Source: Deinococcus ficus
Lineage (GTDB): Bacteria > Deinococcota > Deinococci > Deinococcales > Deinococcaceae
NCBI RefSeq assembly: GCF_003444775.1
Contig: NZ_CP021081.1
Coordinates: 1,972,001 to 2,036,000, forward strand
Direction: 5' to 3'
DNA length: 64,000 nucleotides
Shown here: positions 13,716 through 23,659 of the stretch, in pieces
Position numbering within the stretch: the first letter of the stretch is position 1
How the letters are laid out: each line of letters begins with the position of its first letter
Notes under the pieces: model-generated
Told to the model about the DNA's origin: nothing
Databases searched by the model: none
What the model saw: only the letters and a program-made list of their open reading frames with translations
Translations under genes and position numbers: made by a program

Positions 13716-14285
13716 ATGACCACGCGGGGCGCCGCCCTCCCCTTCCTGCTGCCTGTCCTGCTGGGGGTCCTGGCCGCCTGCACGTGGCTCCTGGCCCGCC
13801 CGCACGTGGCCGCCGGCCCCACCCACCCCACGCTGGTCGTGCTGGGCGCCGCACAGTACAGCGGCCGACCCAGCCCCGCCTTCAAACGCCGCCTGGACCA
13901 CGCCCTGAGCGTCTACCGCGCGGGCGGCGTCCAGACCATCGTGGTGACCGGCGGCCGGCAACCCGGCGACCCCTACACCGAAGGCGAGGTCGGCGCCGCG
14001 TACCTGCGCGCGCGCGGCGTGCCCAAGTCCGCCCTGATCGCCGAGGCGCGCAGCCGCACCACCGCCGAGAACCTGCGCGGCGCCCGCGTGCTGCTCCCGC
14101 CCGGCACGCCGGTCACGTTGATCACCGACGAGGCCCACGCCCCGCGCGCGCTGGTGCTGGCCCGCGCCCTGGGGCTCACCGCCAACGCCAACCCCAGCCC
14201 GCTGAGCCGCAACCCGGACCTGCGGTACCTGCTGCGCGAGAAGTTCGCCCTGCTGGGCTACACGCTGCTGGGCCTGCGCGGATAA
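13716..14285 (+). CDS. YdcF/SanA-family DUF218 membrane-anchored protein
   Basis: 189 residues. One N-terminal hydrophobic segment (about 7-27, ALPFLLPVLLGVLAACTWLL) is followed by a DUF218 domain: the LVVLGAAQYSGRPSPAFKRR start, the VVTGGRQPGDPYTEGEVGAAYLR core, the EARSRTTAENLRGARVLL motif and VTLITDEAHAPRALVLARAL. These are the conserved blocks of YdcF, SanA and ElyC proteins, which have been linked to envelope integrity; the biochemical activity is not settled. The Cys in LAACTW resembles a lipobox, but the surrounding hydrophobic run favours a transmembrane anchor. The upstream in-frame extension is antisense to topA. Confidence 0.85.
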   Translation: MTTRGAALPFLLPVLLGVLAACTWLLARPHVAAGPTHPTLVVLGAAQYSGRPSPAFKRRLDHALSVYRAGGVQTIVVTGGRQPGDPYTEGEVGAAYLRARGVPKSALIAEARSRTTAENLRGARVLLPPGTPVTLITDEAHAPRALVLARALGLTANANPSPLSRNPDLRYLLREKFALLGYTLLGLRG

Positions 14286-14298
14286 CCGAATAGAGGAA

Positions 14299-14325
14299 GG
14301 CGCCCGGGAATTCCTCCCGGGCGCC
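14299..14325. terminator. bidirectional terminator between the YdcF-like gene and murJ
   Basis: A perfect 11-bp stem GGCGCCCGGGA / TCCCGGGCGCC with a 5-base loop, between convergent genes. Confidence 0.8.
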
Positions 14326-14338
14326 CCCTTCACTTCCC

Positions 14339-15997
14339 TCAGCGCTTCAGGCGCCGCAGCACGCCGTTCACTTCCGGCAGCCGCAGGATCACCGCCAGCA
14401 CCAGGTACGTGCCCAGCCCCAGCGTGCCCGCCACCGCCAGTCCCGCCACACCCGGCAGGATGAATCCCGGCTGGAACGGCAGCAGGTTCACGGCGATCCA
14501 GGAGACCACCCCGGCAATCGCGGCCAGCCCGGTCACGCGCAGCAGATGCCCCAGCACCTCCCGGCCGGGGAAACCCAGGGCAGCGCGGTACCGCCAGACG
14601 AGCGCCAGGGCCATCAGGGTGCCGCTGATGGCGGTGCTCAGCCCGAAGCCCCGGAAGCCCAGCCGCGGCACCAGCAGGTGATAGAAGGCGACCTCCACCA
14701 CGAACCCGATGGCGCTGATGGTCACGGCCTCCCGTGTGCGTTCCCGGGCGTAGAAGGTGCGCAGCAGCAGCGTGACGACCGCCCAGGGCAGCAGCGCCAG
14801 CGCCCAGCCCTGCAGGATGCCGGTGGCGGCCGCGAAGCGCGCGAGGTCGTAGTTCGGGCTGAGGTTGATCACGCTGACGGCGTAGGGAGCTAGGGCGAGC
14901 AGCAGGGCGCTCATGGGGGCGGTCAGGAAGGTGGTGGTGCGCAGGCCCTGTGCGGTCAGGGTGCGGAAGGCCGTCCAGTTCTTCTCGGCGGCGTGCTGCG
15001 CGAAGCGGGGGAACATCGCCATGACGGGCGACACCACGAACAGGCCGTTCACGGTGGTGAACAGCGCCTCGGCCACGCCGTACCCGGCGCTGGTCCCCGC
15101 CCCGAAGCCCAGGGCGCGGTTGGTGAGCATGTTCTGCACCACCAGGTTCAGGAACTGCCGCGCGCCGGCGGTCATGGTGAAGGGCGCCATCTGCCGCAGC
15201 ACCCGCCCGACCGCCGGGTGTCCGCTCAGGCCGGGGGCAGGCAGCAGCCCGAAGCGGCGCAGGGCGGGGAGTTGCACGAGCAGCTGCGCCACCCCGCCGA
15301 TCAGCCACCCGAACGCCAGCCAGGTGGCCGTCTTGGGAAGCAGCAGCAGGGCCACGATGGACGCGATATTGAAGGCCACCGGCGCGAAGCTGCTCTCCCT
15401 GAAGTGCTCGTCGGCGTTCAGCACGCCCATGGCGATGCTGGACAGGCTGATCAGCATCAGGAACGGCATGACCAGCTGCGTCATGTACGTGGCGACCTCA
15501 CGGTCCACGTTGCTGTCCGCGGCGATGAAGGCCTCCACGATCCACGGCGCGGCCAGGATGCCGACCGCCAGCAGGATCAGGTTCACGGCGATCAGCAGGC
15601 CGCTGAACGCCGAGGCCATCCGGCGGCGGTCCTCGGCGTTCAGGGACTTGTACACCGGAATGAAGGAATTGACGAGCGCGCCCTCGGCGAGCAGTTCCCT
15701 CAGGAGGTTTGGCACGCGGATGGCGACCATGAAGGCGTCCAGCAGGGTGTTGTCCGCCAGGTTCAGCACCTGCGTGCGCACGATGCCCGACAGGCGTGAC
15801 GCGAGCGTCCCCGCCATCACGATCAGGGTGTTCGCCCGCAGACTCCGGCCTTTCGGTGCCGCAGGCGCAGGTTGCGCCGGGCCGAGGTGCGGGGCGGGGT
15901 CCGGTTCGGCCGGGACCGCGCCCGTCACGGCCGGGTCCGGGAACTCCAGGTCGATCTCGGGCAGGGGAGCGGGGGCACCGGAACGCGCGTCGGTCAC
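14339..15997 (-). CDS. murJ: lipid II flippase MurJ
   Basis: 552 residues. MurJ flips the peptidoglycan precursor lipid II across the inner membrane. After an unusual Pro/Ala/Asp-rich cytoplasmic N-terminus (1 to about 50) comes the MviN/MurJ domain with about 14 membrane segments. Conserved blocks include ASRLSGIVRTQVLNLADN, DAFMVAIRVPNLLRELLAEG and LVNSFIPVYKSL. GTG start at 15997, seven bases after a TACAGT box that lies in the 31-bp gap after pgm, so expression is probably independent of pgm. Confidence 0.94.
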   Translation of the reverse strand: MTDARSGAPAPLPEIDLEFPDPAVTGAVPAEPDPAPHLGPAQPAPAAPKGRSLRANTLIVMAGTLASRLSGIVRTQVLNLADNTLLDAFMVAIRVPNLLRELLAEGALVNSFIPVYKSLNAEDRRRMASAFSGLLIAVNLILLAVGILAAPWIVEAFIAADSNVDREVATYMTQLVMPFLMLISLSSIAMGVLNADEHFRESSFAPVAFNIASIVALLLLPKTATWLAFGWLIGGVAQLLVQLPALRRFGLLPAPGLSGHPAVGRVLRQMAPFTMTAGARQFLNLVVQNMLTNRALGFGAGTSAGYGVAEALFTTVNGLFVVSPVMAMFPRFAQHAAEKNWTAFRTLTAQGLRTTTFLTAPMSALLLALAPYAVSVINLSPNYDLARFAAATGILQGWALALLPWAVVTLLLRTFYARERTREAVTISAIGFVVEVAFYHLLVPRLGFRGFGLSTAISGTLMALALVWRYRAALGFPGREVLGHLLRVTGLAAIAGVVSWIAVNLLPFQPGFILPGVAGLAVAGTLGLGTYLVLAVILRLPEVNGVLRRLKR

Positions 15998-16004
15998 GGC
16001 AGAG

Positions 16005-16010
16005 ACTGTA
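16005..16010 (-). promoter_or_regulatory. leaderless -10 box of murJ
   Basis: TACAGT on the minus strand, 7 nt before the GTG start. Confidence 0.55.
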
Positions 16011-16028
16011 GCGCGTCCGCTGGAGTGC

Positions 16029-17669
16029 TCAGCTCAGGCCACTCTGCGCCAGGGCCGCGCCCACCACCTCCCGCGCCTCCCGCATGACCTGCTGCAGGTG
16101 CTCCGGCCCGCGGAAACTCTCGGCATAGATCTTGTAGATGTCCTCCGTGCCGCTGGGGCGCGCCGCGAACCACGCCTGTTCGGTCGTGACCTTCAGCCCG
16201 CCGATCGCCTCACCGTTCCCGGGCGCGCGGGTGAGTTTCGCGGTGATCGGGTCGCCGCCCAGCGTGGTCGCCGTGACCTGCTCCGGCGAGAGGTTCGCCA
16301 GCACCTTCTTCTGCTCCGCGCTGGCCGGGGCGTCCTGCCGGTCGTAGGCCGTCTGGCCGTACCGCTCACTCAGATCCGCGAAGCGCTCCCCGGGCGTCTT
16401 CCCGGTGCGGGCGGTCATCTCGGCGGCCAGCAGGCCCGGGATGATGCCGTCCTTGTCGGTGCTCCACGCCTCCCCGTTCAGCCGCAGGAAGCTCGCCCCG
16501 GCGGACTCCTCCCCACCGAAGCCCAGCGTGCCGGTCAGCAGGCCGTCCACGAAGTACTTGAAGCCCACCGGCACCTCCACCAGCGGCCGGCCGATCCCGG
16601 CGGCCACCCGGTCGATGAGGGCGCTGCTCACCAGCGTCTTCCCCACCCCGGCACGCTCGCTCCAGCCGGGGCGGTGCTGGAACAGGTACTCGATCATGAC
16701 CGCCAGGTAATGGTTCGGGTTGAGCAGGCCGCCGGCGGTCACGATGCCGTGCCGGTCGGCGTCCGGGTCGTTGCCGATGGCGACGTCGAAGTCGCCCTTC
16801 AGGTCCAGCAGGCCCGCCATGGCGTACGGACTGGAGCAGTCCATGCGGATCTTGCCGTCCTTGTCCACCCGCATGAACGCGAACCGCGGGTCGATGTCGT
16901 CGTTCACGATCTTCAGGTTCAGGTCGTAGCGCGCCTGGATCGCCTGCCACACCGGGAGGCTGCTGCCGCCCAGCGGGTCCACGCCGATGCGCACGCCCGA
17001 CTGCCTCACGGCGTCCAGGTCGATCACCTGCGGCAGCTGCTCCACGTACGGCGTGATGAAATCGAACGGTTCGAGTTCGTTCATGGCGTCTTCCAGGCTG
17101 ACGCGCCGCACCTCCCGCAGTTCACCCTCCAGGATGGCGTTCGCGCGGGTCTGAATGGCGCCCGTGACGTCCGTGTCGGCCGGGCCGCCGCTCGGCGGGT
17201 TGTACTTGAACCCGCCGTCCTGCGGGGGGTTGTGGCTGGGCGTGATCACGATGCCGTCCGCGCGCTCCGCGCCCGAGCGGTTGAATTCCAGGATCGCGTG
17301 GCTGACCAGCGGCGTGGGCGTGAACACGCCCGGCTGCACCCGCACCCGCACCCCGTTACCGACCAGCACCTGCAACGCACTCATCCACGCCGGTTCGGAC
17401 AGGGCGTGCGTGTCCAGACCCATGTACAGCGGCCCGGTAATACCCACCGCCGCGCGGTGCTCCGCGACGGCCTGAGCGACCGCCATGATGTGCCACTCGT
17501 TGAACGTGCCGTTCAGGCTGGTGCCGCGGTGCCCGCTCGTGCCGAAACTCACCCGCTGGGCTGGGTCGTGCACGTCCGGCCGCGTCTCGTAGTAGTGCGC
17601 CACCAGCCGGGGCACGTTCACCAGGAGGGACTGCGGGGCGGGCTGGCCGGCCAGTTGGTGCAGCGTCAT
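16029..17669 (-). CDS. pgm: phosphoglucomutase (alpha-D-glucose phosphate-specific)
   Basis: 546 residues, the same length as E. coli Pgm. It interconverts glucose 1-phosphate and glucose 6-phosphate and so feeds glycogen, trehalose and envelope sugar synthesis. Motifs: [14 protein letters not shown] near the N-terminus, the catalytic phosphoserine loop in [13 protein letters not shown], the metal loop [11 protein letters not shown], the sugar-binding GGEESAG, and the C-terminal phosphate site [15 protein letters not shown]. The start at 17669 matches the E. coli N-terminus and is seven bases from a TACACT box; the open frame beyond it is spurious. Confidence 0.96.
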   Translation of the reverse strand: MTLHQLAGQPAPQSLLVNVPRLVAHYYETRPDVHDPAQRVSFGTSGHRGTSLNGTFNEWHIMAVAQAVAEHRAAVGITGPLYMGLDTHALSEPAWMSALQVLVGNGVRVRVQPGVFTPTPLVSHAILEFNRSGAERADGIVITPSHNPPQDGGFKYNPPSGGPADTDVTGAIQTRANAILEGELREVRRVSLEDAMNELEPFDFITPYVEQLPQVIDLDAVRQSGVRIGVDPLGGSSLPVWQAIQARYDLNLKIVNDDIDPRFAFMRVDKDGKIRMDCSSPYAMAGLLDLKGDFDVAIGNDPDADRHGIVTAGGLLNPNHYLAVMIEYLFQHRPGWSERAGVGKTLVSSALIDRVAAGIGRPLVEVPVGFKYFVDGLLTGTLGFGGEESAGASFLRLNGEAWSTDKDGIIPGLLAAEMTARTGKTPGERFADLSERYGQTAYDRQDAPASAEQKKVLANLSPEQVTATTLGGDPITAKLTRAPGNGEAIGGLKVTTEQAWFAARPSGTEDIYKIYAESFRGPEHLQQVMREAREVVGAALAQSGLS

Positions 17670-17676
17670 AGCCCCG

Positions 17677-17682
17677 AGTGTA
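17677..17682 (-). promoter_or_regulatory. leaderless -10 box of pgm
   Basis: TACACT on the minus strand, 7 nt before the ATG. Confidence 0.6.
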
Positions 17683-17736
17683 CGTGGAAGGCGTGTGCGG
17701 CGCCGTTCAGGGTTTCCTATGAACCGCCCCCACGTG

Positions 17737-17742
17737 TAGCCT
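17737..17742 (+). promoter_or_regulatory. leaderless -10 box of the 36-residue peptide gene
   Basis: TAGCCT, 6 nt before GTG 17749, divergent from the pgm promoter. Confidence 0.5.
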
Positions 17743-17748
17743 GAAGCC

Positions 17749-17859
17749 GTGCGGGAACTCCTGAGGGACCTCTGGCGACTGATCAAACTCGTGGCAGGCA
17801 TCGTGGCCCTGCCCCTGCTGGCCTGGGCGCTGCTCGTCTGGACCGGCGTGCTGAAGTAA
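17749..17859 (+). CDS. 36-residue single-pass membrane peptide
   Basis: GTG-started ORF of 36 codons plus TAA. The N-terminus is amphipathic and charged ([14 protein letters not shown]), and residues about 14-33 are a hydrophobic helix ([20 protein letters not shown]) ending with a Lys. That is the shape of bacterial small membrane proteins. Support comes from its position: a TAGCCT box 6 nt upstream, and a strong intrinsic hairpin 35 bp downstream, so it occupies a complete transcription unit between pgm and the Ig-repeat lipoprotein. No family is recognised. It could still be a chance ORF. Confidence 0.55.
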   Translation: MRELLRDLWRLIKLVAGIVALPLLAWALLVWTGVLK

Positions 17860-17893
17860 ACGCCGAAAGTCACAGAGCCAACAAAGATCCCCG

Positions 17894-17934
17894 CCCTCCA
17901 GCGGAGAGCGCCAGGAAAGCGCTCTGCTGGAGGG
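17894..17934. terminator. bidirectional terminator (small peptide gene / Ig-repeat lipoprotein gene)
   Basis: A long stem, CCCTCCAGC plus GAGAGCGC pairing with GCGCTCT plus GCTGGAGGG, with one internal mismatch and a 7-base loop. Confidence 0.8.
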
Positions 17935-17953
17935 CAGGGAGAATGAGCTGCGC

Positions 17954-20900
17954 TCAGCGGCGAAGAATCGTGGTCAGGCTGGTGGTGGTATTACCGGCGT
18001 TGTCCTCGACGATCAGCTTGATCTGCATGCCGACCATGAGGGTCTTGGTGGTGTAGCTGAAGCTGGTGCCGGTCAGGGAGCCAGTCACGTCCCTGCGTTT
18101 CACGACGCCGTTCTCGGTGTACTCCAGGGTCACCTTGCGGACCCCGGCGACCGCGCCCACTGGCGCGAGGTCCGTAATGCTGGCAGTGATACCCACGTTG
18201 CCGCTGCGGCCCTTGCCGACGGCCCGCAGGTTGGAGATCGTGGGGGCCAGGTAATCGTTGGCAGTCACATCAAAGCTCTGCGACTGCGTTTCCAAGTTCC
18301 CAGCGGCGTCGTAAGCACGGACCGTGAGGGTGTTCTGGCCCGCGATCAGGCCGCTCAGCGTCTGGTCGAAGGTCACGGTCTGGCTGGCCGTGATGGTCAG
18401 GTCCGTCTCAGGACCGCCGTTCAGGCTGGAGGTGACGCGGGTCACGCCGACGAGGTCGGTGACTTCACCGGTCAGGCGGAGAGTCGTGCGCGTCGTGGCG
18501 GGATCCACGAGTTCGATGGACACGCGGGTGAAGGTCGGGGCGCCCGTATCTGCCGCCGTGACCGTCAGCGTCTTGGTGCTCGTATGCCCGAGAGCGTCCG
18601 TGGCGGTCAGGACGATGCTGTTCGGGCCGTCCTGTAAGTTGGGCACAGTCAGGTTCAGGGCCAGCGAGGCGGCGGGCGTGATCGCGGCGTCCACCGGCTG
18701 GGCGCCGTTCAGGGCGTAGGTCAGGCTCTGGACCTGTGTGCTGGGGTCACCGATGATGCCGGTGATCAGGGCATCGGAGCCGCCGTCAACGGTAACAACG
18801 CTGGCGGAGAGGTCGGAGCTGAAGGTGGGGGCGTCGGCATCCACGTTCACGTCGAGGCTGGCAGCGCTGAAATTGCCGGCGCGGTCACGGACGGTCCCCT
18901 GGGCCTGGCCGCTGGCCTTGAGGGTCTGCGGCGCGGAGCAGTCGGCCACACCCGACAGGGCATCGTCGCACGCGAATGTGACGGTAACGCTGTCTTTGTA
19001 CCACCCGCTCCACTCGGGGGCGCGGTCGGCGGTGGCGGTGATCGTGGGGGCCACGGTGTCGATGCGGGCCGAGGCGGTCACGGTGCGGGTGTTGCCCACG
19101 TTGTCCGTGATGACACGGGTCACCTGGACCGGTTCAGTGCTGTTGGGGGCGTCGGCGCTGACGGTCAGGTCGAAGTCGGCGTCGGCGGCGTCGCTCAGGC
19201 CGGACAGGGCGTCGGTGGCCGTGAAGTGCGCGGTGAAGGGCGTGTTGCGCCACTCGGTGTCGCTCTGGTCCGCGCCGGCTTCAGGGGCGGTGCGGTCGGC
19301 GGTGAAGGTCGCGGTCTTCTCGGTGCTGTTGCCGTTGTCGTCGCTGGCGGTCACGGTCAGGGTGTAGCTGCCTTCCGCAAGGTTGCTCAGGTCGAGGCCG
19401 AAGGTGCCGTCGCCCTTCACGGTCACGGTGCCGGACCCGGTCGCCTGGCCGCTGAGGGCGTAGGTGACCGTGACGGGGCTGGCGTCGCTGACCGTGCCGG
19501 TGACGCTCACGCTGCCGGCGTTGAAGGCCGCGGTCGCCTGCAGGTCCAGGCTGGGGGCGGTGAGGTCGCCGTAGCGGGCGATGCTGAAGCTCCGGGAGAC
19601 CGGTGCGGAGACGTTGCCGGCCGCGTCACCGACCTTGACCCACACGGTGTAGTTGCCCGCGCCCAGCACGCCGCTGGCGGGCACGATGAAGGTGCTGCCG
19701 GTGGCCTGCAGCCAGGTCACGCCGTCGAGGCTGTACCACAGCGTGTTCTCACTCACGCCGCCCACCGTCACCGTCGCACTCCCGTTCTGGTTGTCCACCA
19801 CACCGATGCTTCCGGCGTCCACGCCGGGCGCGGTCTGGTCCACTGTCACGCTGGTCTGGGCGGTCTGCACGTTGCCGTTGTTGTCCTCGGCGGTCACGGT
19901 CAGGGTGTACACGCCGTCGGTCAGGCCGGACAGGTCGATGCTGAAGGTGCCGCCGGTGACGGTCACGCCTGTGACGACGCTGGCCGCGCCGCCGTCCTTG
20001 CTGACGGTGTAGCTCACGCCCTTCACGCCACCCTCGTCGCTGACCGTGCCGGTCACGGTGGCACTGACGGCGTTTGTCAGCTGCGCGGGCTGGAGAGCGA
20101 GGGTCGGGGCGGTGAGGTCGCCGTAGCGGGCGATGCTGAAGCTCCGGGAGACCGGTGCGGAGACGTTGCCGGCCGCGTCGCCGACCTTGACCCACACGGT
20201 GTAGTTGCCCGCGCCCAGCACGCCGCTGGCGGGCACGGTGAAGGTGCTGCCGGTGGCCTGCAGCCAGGTCACGCCGTCGAGGCTGTACCACAGCGTGTTC
20301 TCACCCACGCCGCCCACCGTCACCGTCGCGCTCCCGTTCTGGTTGTCGGTGACGGTCACGTCGCCGGCCTGGAGGCTGGGGGCCGTCTGGTCCACCGTGA
20401 CGGTGGTGGTCTTCTCGGTGCTGTTGCCGTTGCTGTCCCGGGCGGTCACGGTCAGGGTGTACACGCCGTCGGTCAGGCTGCTCAGGTTGATGCTGAAGGT
20501 GCCGTCGGCGTTCACGGTGACGGTGCCGGAGCCCGTCGCCTGGCCGCTGAGGGCGTAGGTGACCGTGACGGGGCTGGCGTCGTTGACGGTGCCGGTCACG
20601 TTCACGCTGCTGGCGTTCGTCAGTTGCACGCCCTGGAGGGTCAGGACCGGCGCGGTGAGGTCACCGTAGGGCGCGATGGTGAAGTCGTACTTCACGGCCG
20701 CCGAGACGTTGCCGGCGGCGTCGGTGGCGCGGACCCAGACGCTGTGCGTGCCGGCCGCGTACGTGCCCACCGTGAAGGCGAAGGGAGAGCTGCCGGTGAC
20801 GGTCTGGAAGGTCGCGCCGTCGGTGCTGTAGGAGACGGACGCGGCGTCCGGCGCCACGACCCGGACCGCGGCGCTGCCGTTCTGGTTGTCGGTGACGGTC

Positions 20901-21940
20901 ACGTCGCCCGCGCTGACGCTGGGGGCGGTGCGGTCCACGGTCAGGCGAACGGTCTGGGGAGCGGTCTGGTTGCCGGCGTTGTCCTGCGCGGTGACGGTCA
21001 CGGCGTACAGACCGTCGGTCAGGCCGCTCAGGTCCAGGCTGTAGCCGGAGCCGCTGAGGGTGGCGGCGGCGGGCGCCGTGGCGGGGCCGCCGTCCTTGCT
21101 GACCGTGTAGGTCACGTTCTTGACGCCGCCCTCGTCGCTCACGCTGCCGCTGAGGGTGTAGTGGTCAGCGTTCGTGAGCTGGTCGGCGGGAACGGTCAGG
21201 GTGGGGGCCTTGGTGTCGGTGGGGGGCTTGACCGGGGCGGTGTAGGTGACGGCCAGGGTCTTGGGCGTGGCGTTGCTGCTGGTGTCGTAGGCCGTGACCA
21301 CGATTTCGTTGTTGCCCTCGGCCAGGCCGGGCACCTTGAAGTCCAGGGTGATCGTCTTGGCGGCGGTCACGCCGGTCAGGGTGGTTTCCGCGCCGCCGTT
21401 GAGCTTGTAGGTGACGCGCTGAACCTGAACGTTGTCGCTGGCGGTCCCGGTGATGTGGGCGCTGTCCGTGCTGACGGCGCTCGCCTCGGCCTTGACGGAC
21501 AGGACGGGCGCGTTCTCGGGAATGTTGGTTTCGGCGGTGCAGTTCAGGGTGACGGGCAGCTGCTTGCTGATCGCGCCGTCCTTGCTCATCAGGGTCAGGG
21601 TGGCGGCGTAGGTGTCGGCGTAGGGCTGGCAGGTGACGTTGACGGTCACGGACTTCGTTTCGCCGGCCTTGGCGGTGCCGCTGGCGTCCGCTCCGCTGAA
21701 GTTCAGCCAGCCGCTGGCCTTGCCGGTGGGATAGCTGACCGACACGGTGTAGTCAAGGTCGCTGCCGCCGCCGTTCTTGAATTCAAACGTGCCGGTGGTG
21801 GTGCTGCCGACGGTGGCACTGGCGTTCACACCGGTGGCGGTGAGCTCGATCGAGCCGGGAGTGGGGGCGGGGTTGCCGCCGCAGGCCGCGAGGGTGAGCG
21901 CCAGAGTGAGCCCGGCCATCATACGAGTAATGTTCTTCAC
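17954..21940 (-). CDS. large Ig-like repeat lipoprotein
   Basis: 1328 residues. The N-terminus is a lipoprotein signal ([20 protein letters not shown]) with the lipobox Cys at residue 20, so it should be anchored on the outer face of a membrane. The rest is a string of about ten Ig-like domains rich in Thr, Val and Ala, recognisable from recurring DNAGN/DAAGNVS ends and DRTAPxV/DQTAPxL joints, as in bacterial Ig/HYR-type adhesion modules. No enzymatic domain is seen; a surface adhesive or structural role is inferred. A unit of about 184 residues (two domains) is repeated almost identically. GTG start, with AGGAG a few bases upstream. Confidence 0.85.
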   Translation of the reverse strand: MKNITRMMAGLTLALTLAACGGNPAPTPGSIELTATGVNASATVGSTTTGTFEFKNGGGSDLDYTVSVSYPTGKASGWLNFSGADASGTAKAGETKSVTVNVTCQPYADTYAATLTLMSKDGAISKQLPVTLNCTAETNIPENAPVLSVKAEASAVSTDSAHITGTASDNVQVQRVTYKLNGGAETTLTGVTAAKTITLDFKVPGLAEGNNEIVVTAYDTSSNATPKTLAVTYTAPVKPPTDTKAPTLTVPADQLTNADHYTLSGSVSDEGGVKNVTYTVSKDGGPATAPAAATLSGSGYSLDLSGLTDGLYAVTVTAQDNAGNQTAPQTVRLTVDRTAPSVSAGDVTVTDNQNGSAAVRVVAPDAASVSYSTDGATFQTVTGSSPFAFTVGTYAAGTHSVWVRATDAAGNVSAAVKYDFTIAPYGDLTAPVLTLQGVQLTNASSVNVTGTVNDASPVTVTYALSGQATGSGTVTVNADGTFSINLSSLTDGVYTLTVTARDSNGNSTEKTTTVTVDQTAPSLQAGDVTVTDNQNGSATVTVGGVGENTLWYSLDGVTWLQATGSTFTVPASGVLGAGNYTVWVKVGDAAGNVSAPVSRSFSIARYGDLTAPTLALQPAQLTNAVSATVTGTVSDEGGVKGVSYTVSKDGGAASVVTGVTVTGGTFSIDLSGLTDGVYTLTVTAEDNNGNVQTAQTSVTVDQTAPGVDAGSIGVVDNQNGSATVTVGGVSENTLWYSLDGVTWLQATGSTFIVPASGVLGAGNYTVWVKVGDAAGNVSAPVSRSFSIARYGDLTAPSLDLQATAAFNAGSVSVTGTVSDASPVTVTYALSGQATGSGTVTVKGDGTFGLDLSNLAEGSYTLTVTASDDNGNSTEKTATFTADRTAPEAGADQSDTEWRNTPFTAHFTATDALSGLSDAADADFDLTVSADAPNSTEPVQVTRVITDNVGNTRTVTASARIDTVAPTITATADRAPEWSGWYKDSVTVTFACDDALSGVADCSAPQTLKASGQAQGTVRDRAGNFSAASLDVNVDADAPTFSSDLSASVVTVDGGSDALITGIIGDPSTQVQSLTYALNGAQPVDAAITPAASLALNLTVPNLQDGPNSIVLTATDALGHTSTKTLTVTAADTGAPTFTRVSIELVDPATTRTTLRLTGEVTDLVGVTRVTSSLNGGPETDLTITASQTVTFDQTLSGLIAGQNTLTVRAYDAAGNLETQSQSFDVTANDYLAPTISNLRAVGKGRSGNVGITASITDLAPVGAVAGVRKVTLEYTENGVVKRRDVTGSLTGTSFSYTTKTLMVGMQIKLIVEDNAGNTTTSLTTILRR
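19556..19795. repeat. near-identical Ig-domain repeat, copy A
   Basis: About 240 bp that recurs 552 bp further on (copy B) with four base differences, two of which change residues (Ile/Thr and Ser/Gly). Confidence 0.9.
20108..20347. repeat. near-identical Ig-domain repeat, copy B
   Basis: Partner of copy A at an offset of 552 bp. The identity is higher than in the rest of the repeats, which suggests recent duplication or gene conversion. Confidence 0.9.
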
Positions 21941-22011
21941 GACACTCTCCTATGGGGCCGGGCTCACCACTGGCTCCCCCTGCCCTGAGGTGACCGTGTA
22001 CTGAGGCAGGA

Positions 22012-22039
22012 ATCATCGCTTCCCAAGTGAAATTGTTAA
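22012..22039 (-). promoter_or_regulatory. probable promoter of the Ig-repeat lipoprotein
   Basis: On the minus strand TTAACA (22034-22039), 16-bp spacer, GATGAT (22012-22017). It would give a leader of about 65 nt with AGGAG just before the GTG start. Confidence 0.45.
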
Positions 22040-22354
22040 CTCTTTTTGGAGTTGGCCCCAGGGTCGTTTCACGGATATTTCACACTTCTTACATCCCCCT
22101 TCCCCCAATCAGGGGCGGGGGGAGGGGGGTTGCAGGAAGTGTTCTCCCGCGCTAGCCGGCCTTTCGGAGGACAGCCCCATGTGGGACACGTGTCGGCGCA
22201 GTCGTGAAGTTCACCACATTCGAATATGAGATTCCTCACCTTCGCAGGAGTTCGCACCTCCCGACCTTTGTAAAAAATCTCACTCTACGTGCAACCCACG
22301 GGAGAAAAATGAACTGCGTCAAAACACGCCAAGACGACTGACCTGAGGAAAATT

Positions 22355-22370
22355 AAGCCTCATGAGGCTT
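22355..22370. repeat. 16-bp perfect palindrome (possible operator)
   Basis: AAGCCTCA followed directly by TGAGGCTT. The zero-length loop makes it more like a dimeric-protein binding site than a terminator. Confidence 0.55.
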
Positions 22371-22596
22371 CCATGGCAGTTGCCGGGTTGTGGTGCAACC
22401 CAATGTGCCCTCAGACCGACTGATTCGCCTTCTGCTCTTTGAAATCAGTTTGAAAAGGCCACCTGTGTCAGCTCGGGCCCTCCTATGCGTACCGGCCTTA
22501 CAGCGATGCCGGACGCTTGCATAGGCTCAGGACTCGGACTGCCTGAAGCTCCGCGCTGGAATCGCTCCCAGCGCGGAAGAGGGCCTGGGGGCGTGT

Positions 22597-22602
22597 TAGG
22601 TT
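22597..22602 (+). promoter_or_regulatory. leaderless -10 box of glpX
   Basis: TAGGTT, 6 nt before the ATG. Confidence 0.55.
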
Positions 22603-22608
22603 CAGGGC

Positions 22609-23613
22609 ATGACGGTGAAACGGCAGGCGAGTGGCGGGCAGGACCAGAATTTTGAGCACGCTTTGGTGCTGGAAACGGCGCGGGTCACCGAGGGGGCCGC
22701 GCTGGCCGCCAGCCGCGTGATGGGCATGGGCGACAAGATCGCCGTGGACGGCGCCGGCACCGAGGCCATGCGCGCCCTGCTGAACTCCCTGGACATCCGC
22801 GGCCGCGTGGTGATCGGCGAGGGCGAGATGGACGAGGCGCCCATGCTGTACATCGGCGAGGAGCTCGGCACCGGCCAGTATGAGGTGGACATCGCCGTGG
22901 ACCCCGTGGAGGGCACCACCGTGACCGCCAAGGGCCTCCCGAACGGCATCGCCGTGATTGCGCTGTCCGAGCGCGGCGGGCTGATGCACGCGCCCGACTG
23001 CTACATGGACAAGCTGATCGTCCCGCCGCCCGCGGCCGGCCGCGTGAACCTGGACTGGCCGGTGGAGGCGAACGTAGCCGCACTCGCGCAGGCGCTGGAG
23101 CGTGACGTGGACGACCTGCTGATCACCATCCTGGACCGCGAGCGGCACGCCGACCTGATCCGCCGCGTGCGGCAGACGGGCGCCCGCGTGAAGCTCATCG
23201 GGGACGGCGACGTGATCGCCGGGCTGGCCGTGGGCGTGCGCGGCAGTGGCGTGCACGCCCTGATGGGCTCGGGTGGCGCGCCGGAGGGTGTGCTGAGCGC
23301 CGCGGCGTGCAAGTGCCTGGGCGCGGAGATTCAGGGCCGTTTCATCGCGGAGAACGACGAGCAGCGCGAACGGTTCGCGAAGATGGGCGTGGACGAGCGC
23401 CGGATCTACCGGACAGATGAACTCGCGCCCGGCAAGCAGATGGTGTTCAGCGCGACCGGCATCACGTACGGCGAGCTGCTGAACGGCGTGCGGCGCTTCG
23501 CGGGCGGGGCGCGCACGCACACGCTGGTGATGGGGTACGCCACGCGCGTGGTGCGTTTCATCGACTCGATCCACCTGGAAGAGGACCACGCCCGCGTGAC
23601 CATCCGCGTCTGA
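22609..23613 (+). CDS. glpX: fructose-1,6-bisphosphatase, class II
   Basis: 334 residues, the standard GlpX length. It hydrolyses fructose 1,6-bisphosphate to fructose 6-phosphate in gluconeogenesis, using divalent metal. Metal and phosphate motifs are present: [30 protein letters not shown], and the sugar-binding region [20 protein letters not shown]. The start is supported by the -10 box six bases upstream and by family length. It is followed by a hairpin terminator shared with the convergent kinase gene. Confidence 0.95.
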   Translation: MTVKRQASGGQDQNFEHALVLETARVTEGAALAASRVMGMGDKIAVDGAGTEAMRALLNSLDIRGRVVIGEGEMDEAPMLYIGEELGTGQYEVDIAVDPVEGTTVTAKGLPNGIAVIALSERGGLMHAPDCYMDKLIVPPPAAGRVNLDWPVEANVAALAQALERDVDDLLITILDRERHADLIRRVRQTGARVKLIGDGDVIAGLAVGVRGSGVHALMGSGGAPEGVLSAAACKCLGAEIQGRFIAENDEQRERFAKMGVDERRIYRTDELAPGKQMVFSATGITYGELLNGVRRFAGGARTHTLVMGYATRVVRFIDSIHLEEDHARVTIRV

Positions 23614-23626
23614 CCGGCCGCCCGTT

Positions 23627-23659
23627 GCCCTGAACTGGCGGAAAGGCCTGGTTCAGGGC
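23627..23659. terminator. bidirectional terminator between glpX and the kinase gene
   Basis: A 9-bp stem GCCCTGAAC / GTTCAGGGC with a 15-base loop; the right arm covers the kinase stop codon. Confidence 0.65.

Larger units (their letters stand above)
21941..22608. other. long, relatively AT-rich intergenic region between the Ig-lipoprotein and glpX
   Basis: 668 bp with no supportable gene; short ORFs here lack coding bias. It contains the lipoprotein promoter and leader, an AACTC/GAGTT stem-loop (22038-22053), a 16-bp perfect palindrome (22355-22370), a GGGTTG/CAACCC stem (22385-22401), two copies of GTGCAACCCA (22289-22298 and 22393-22402), and the glpX -10 box at its right end. Base composition at about 22210-22460 is clearly less GC-rich than the neighbours. 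Confidence 0.7.

Noticed and set aside
22069..22257. 62-codon minus-strand ORF in the intergenic region before glpX
   Set aside because: No coding bias, no ribosome site, Pro-rich translation; it overlaps structured non-coding sequence.
22224..22271. Short plus-strand ORF of 15 codons (MRFLTFAGVRTSRPL) as a leader peptide
   Set aside because: No Shine-Dalgarno, terminator or regulatory codon run nearby; expected by chance.
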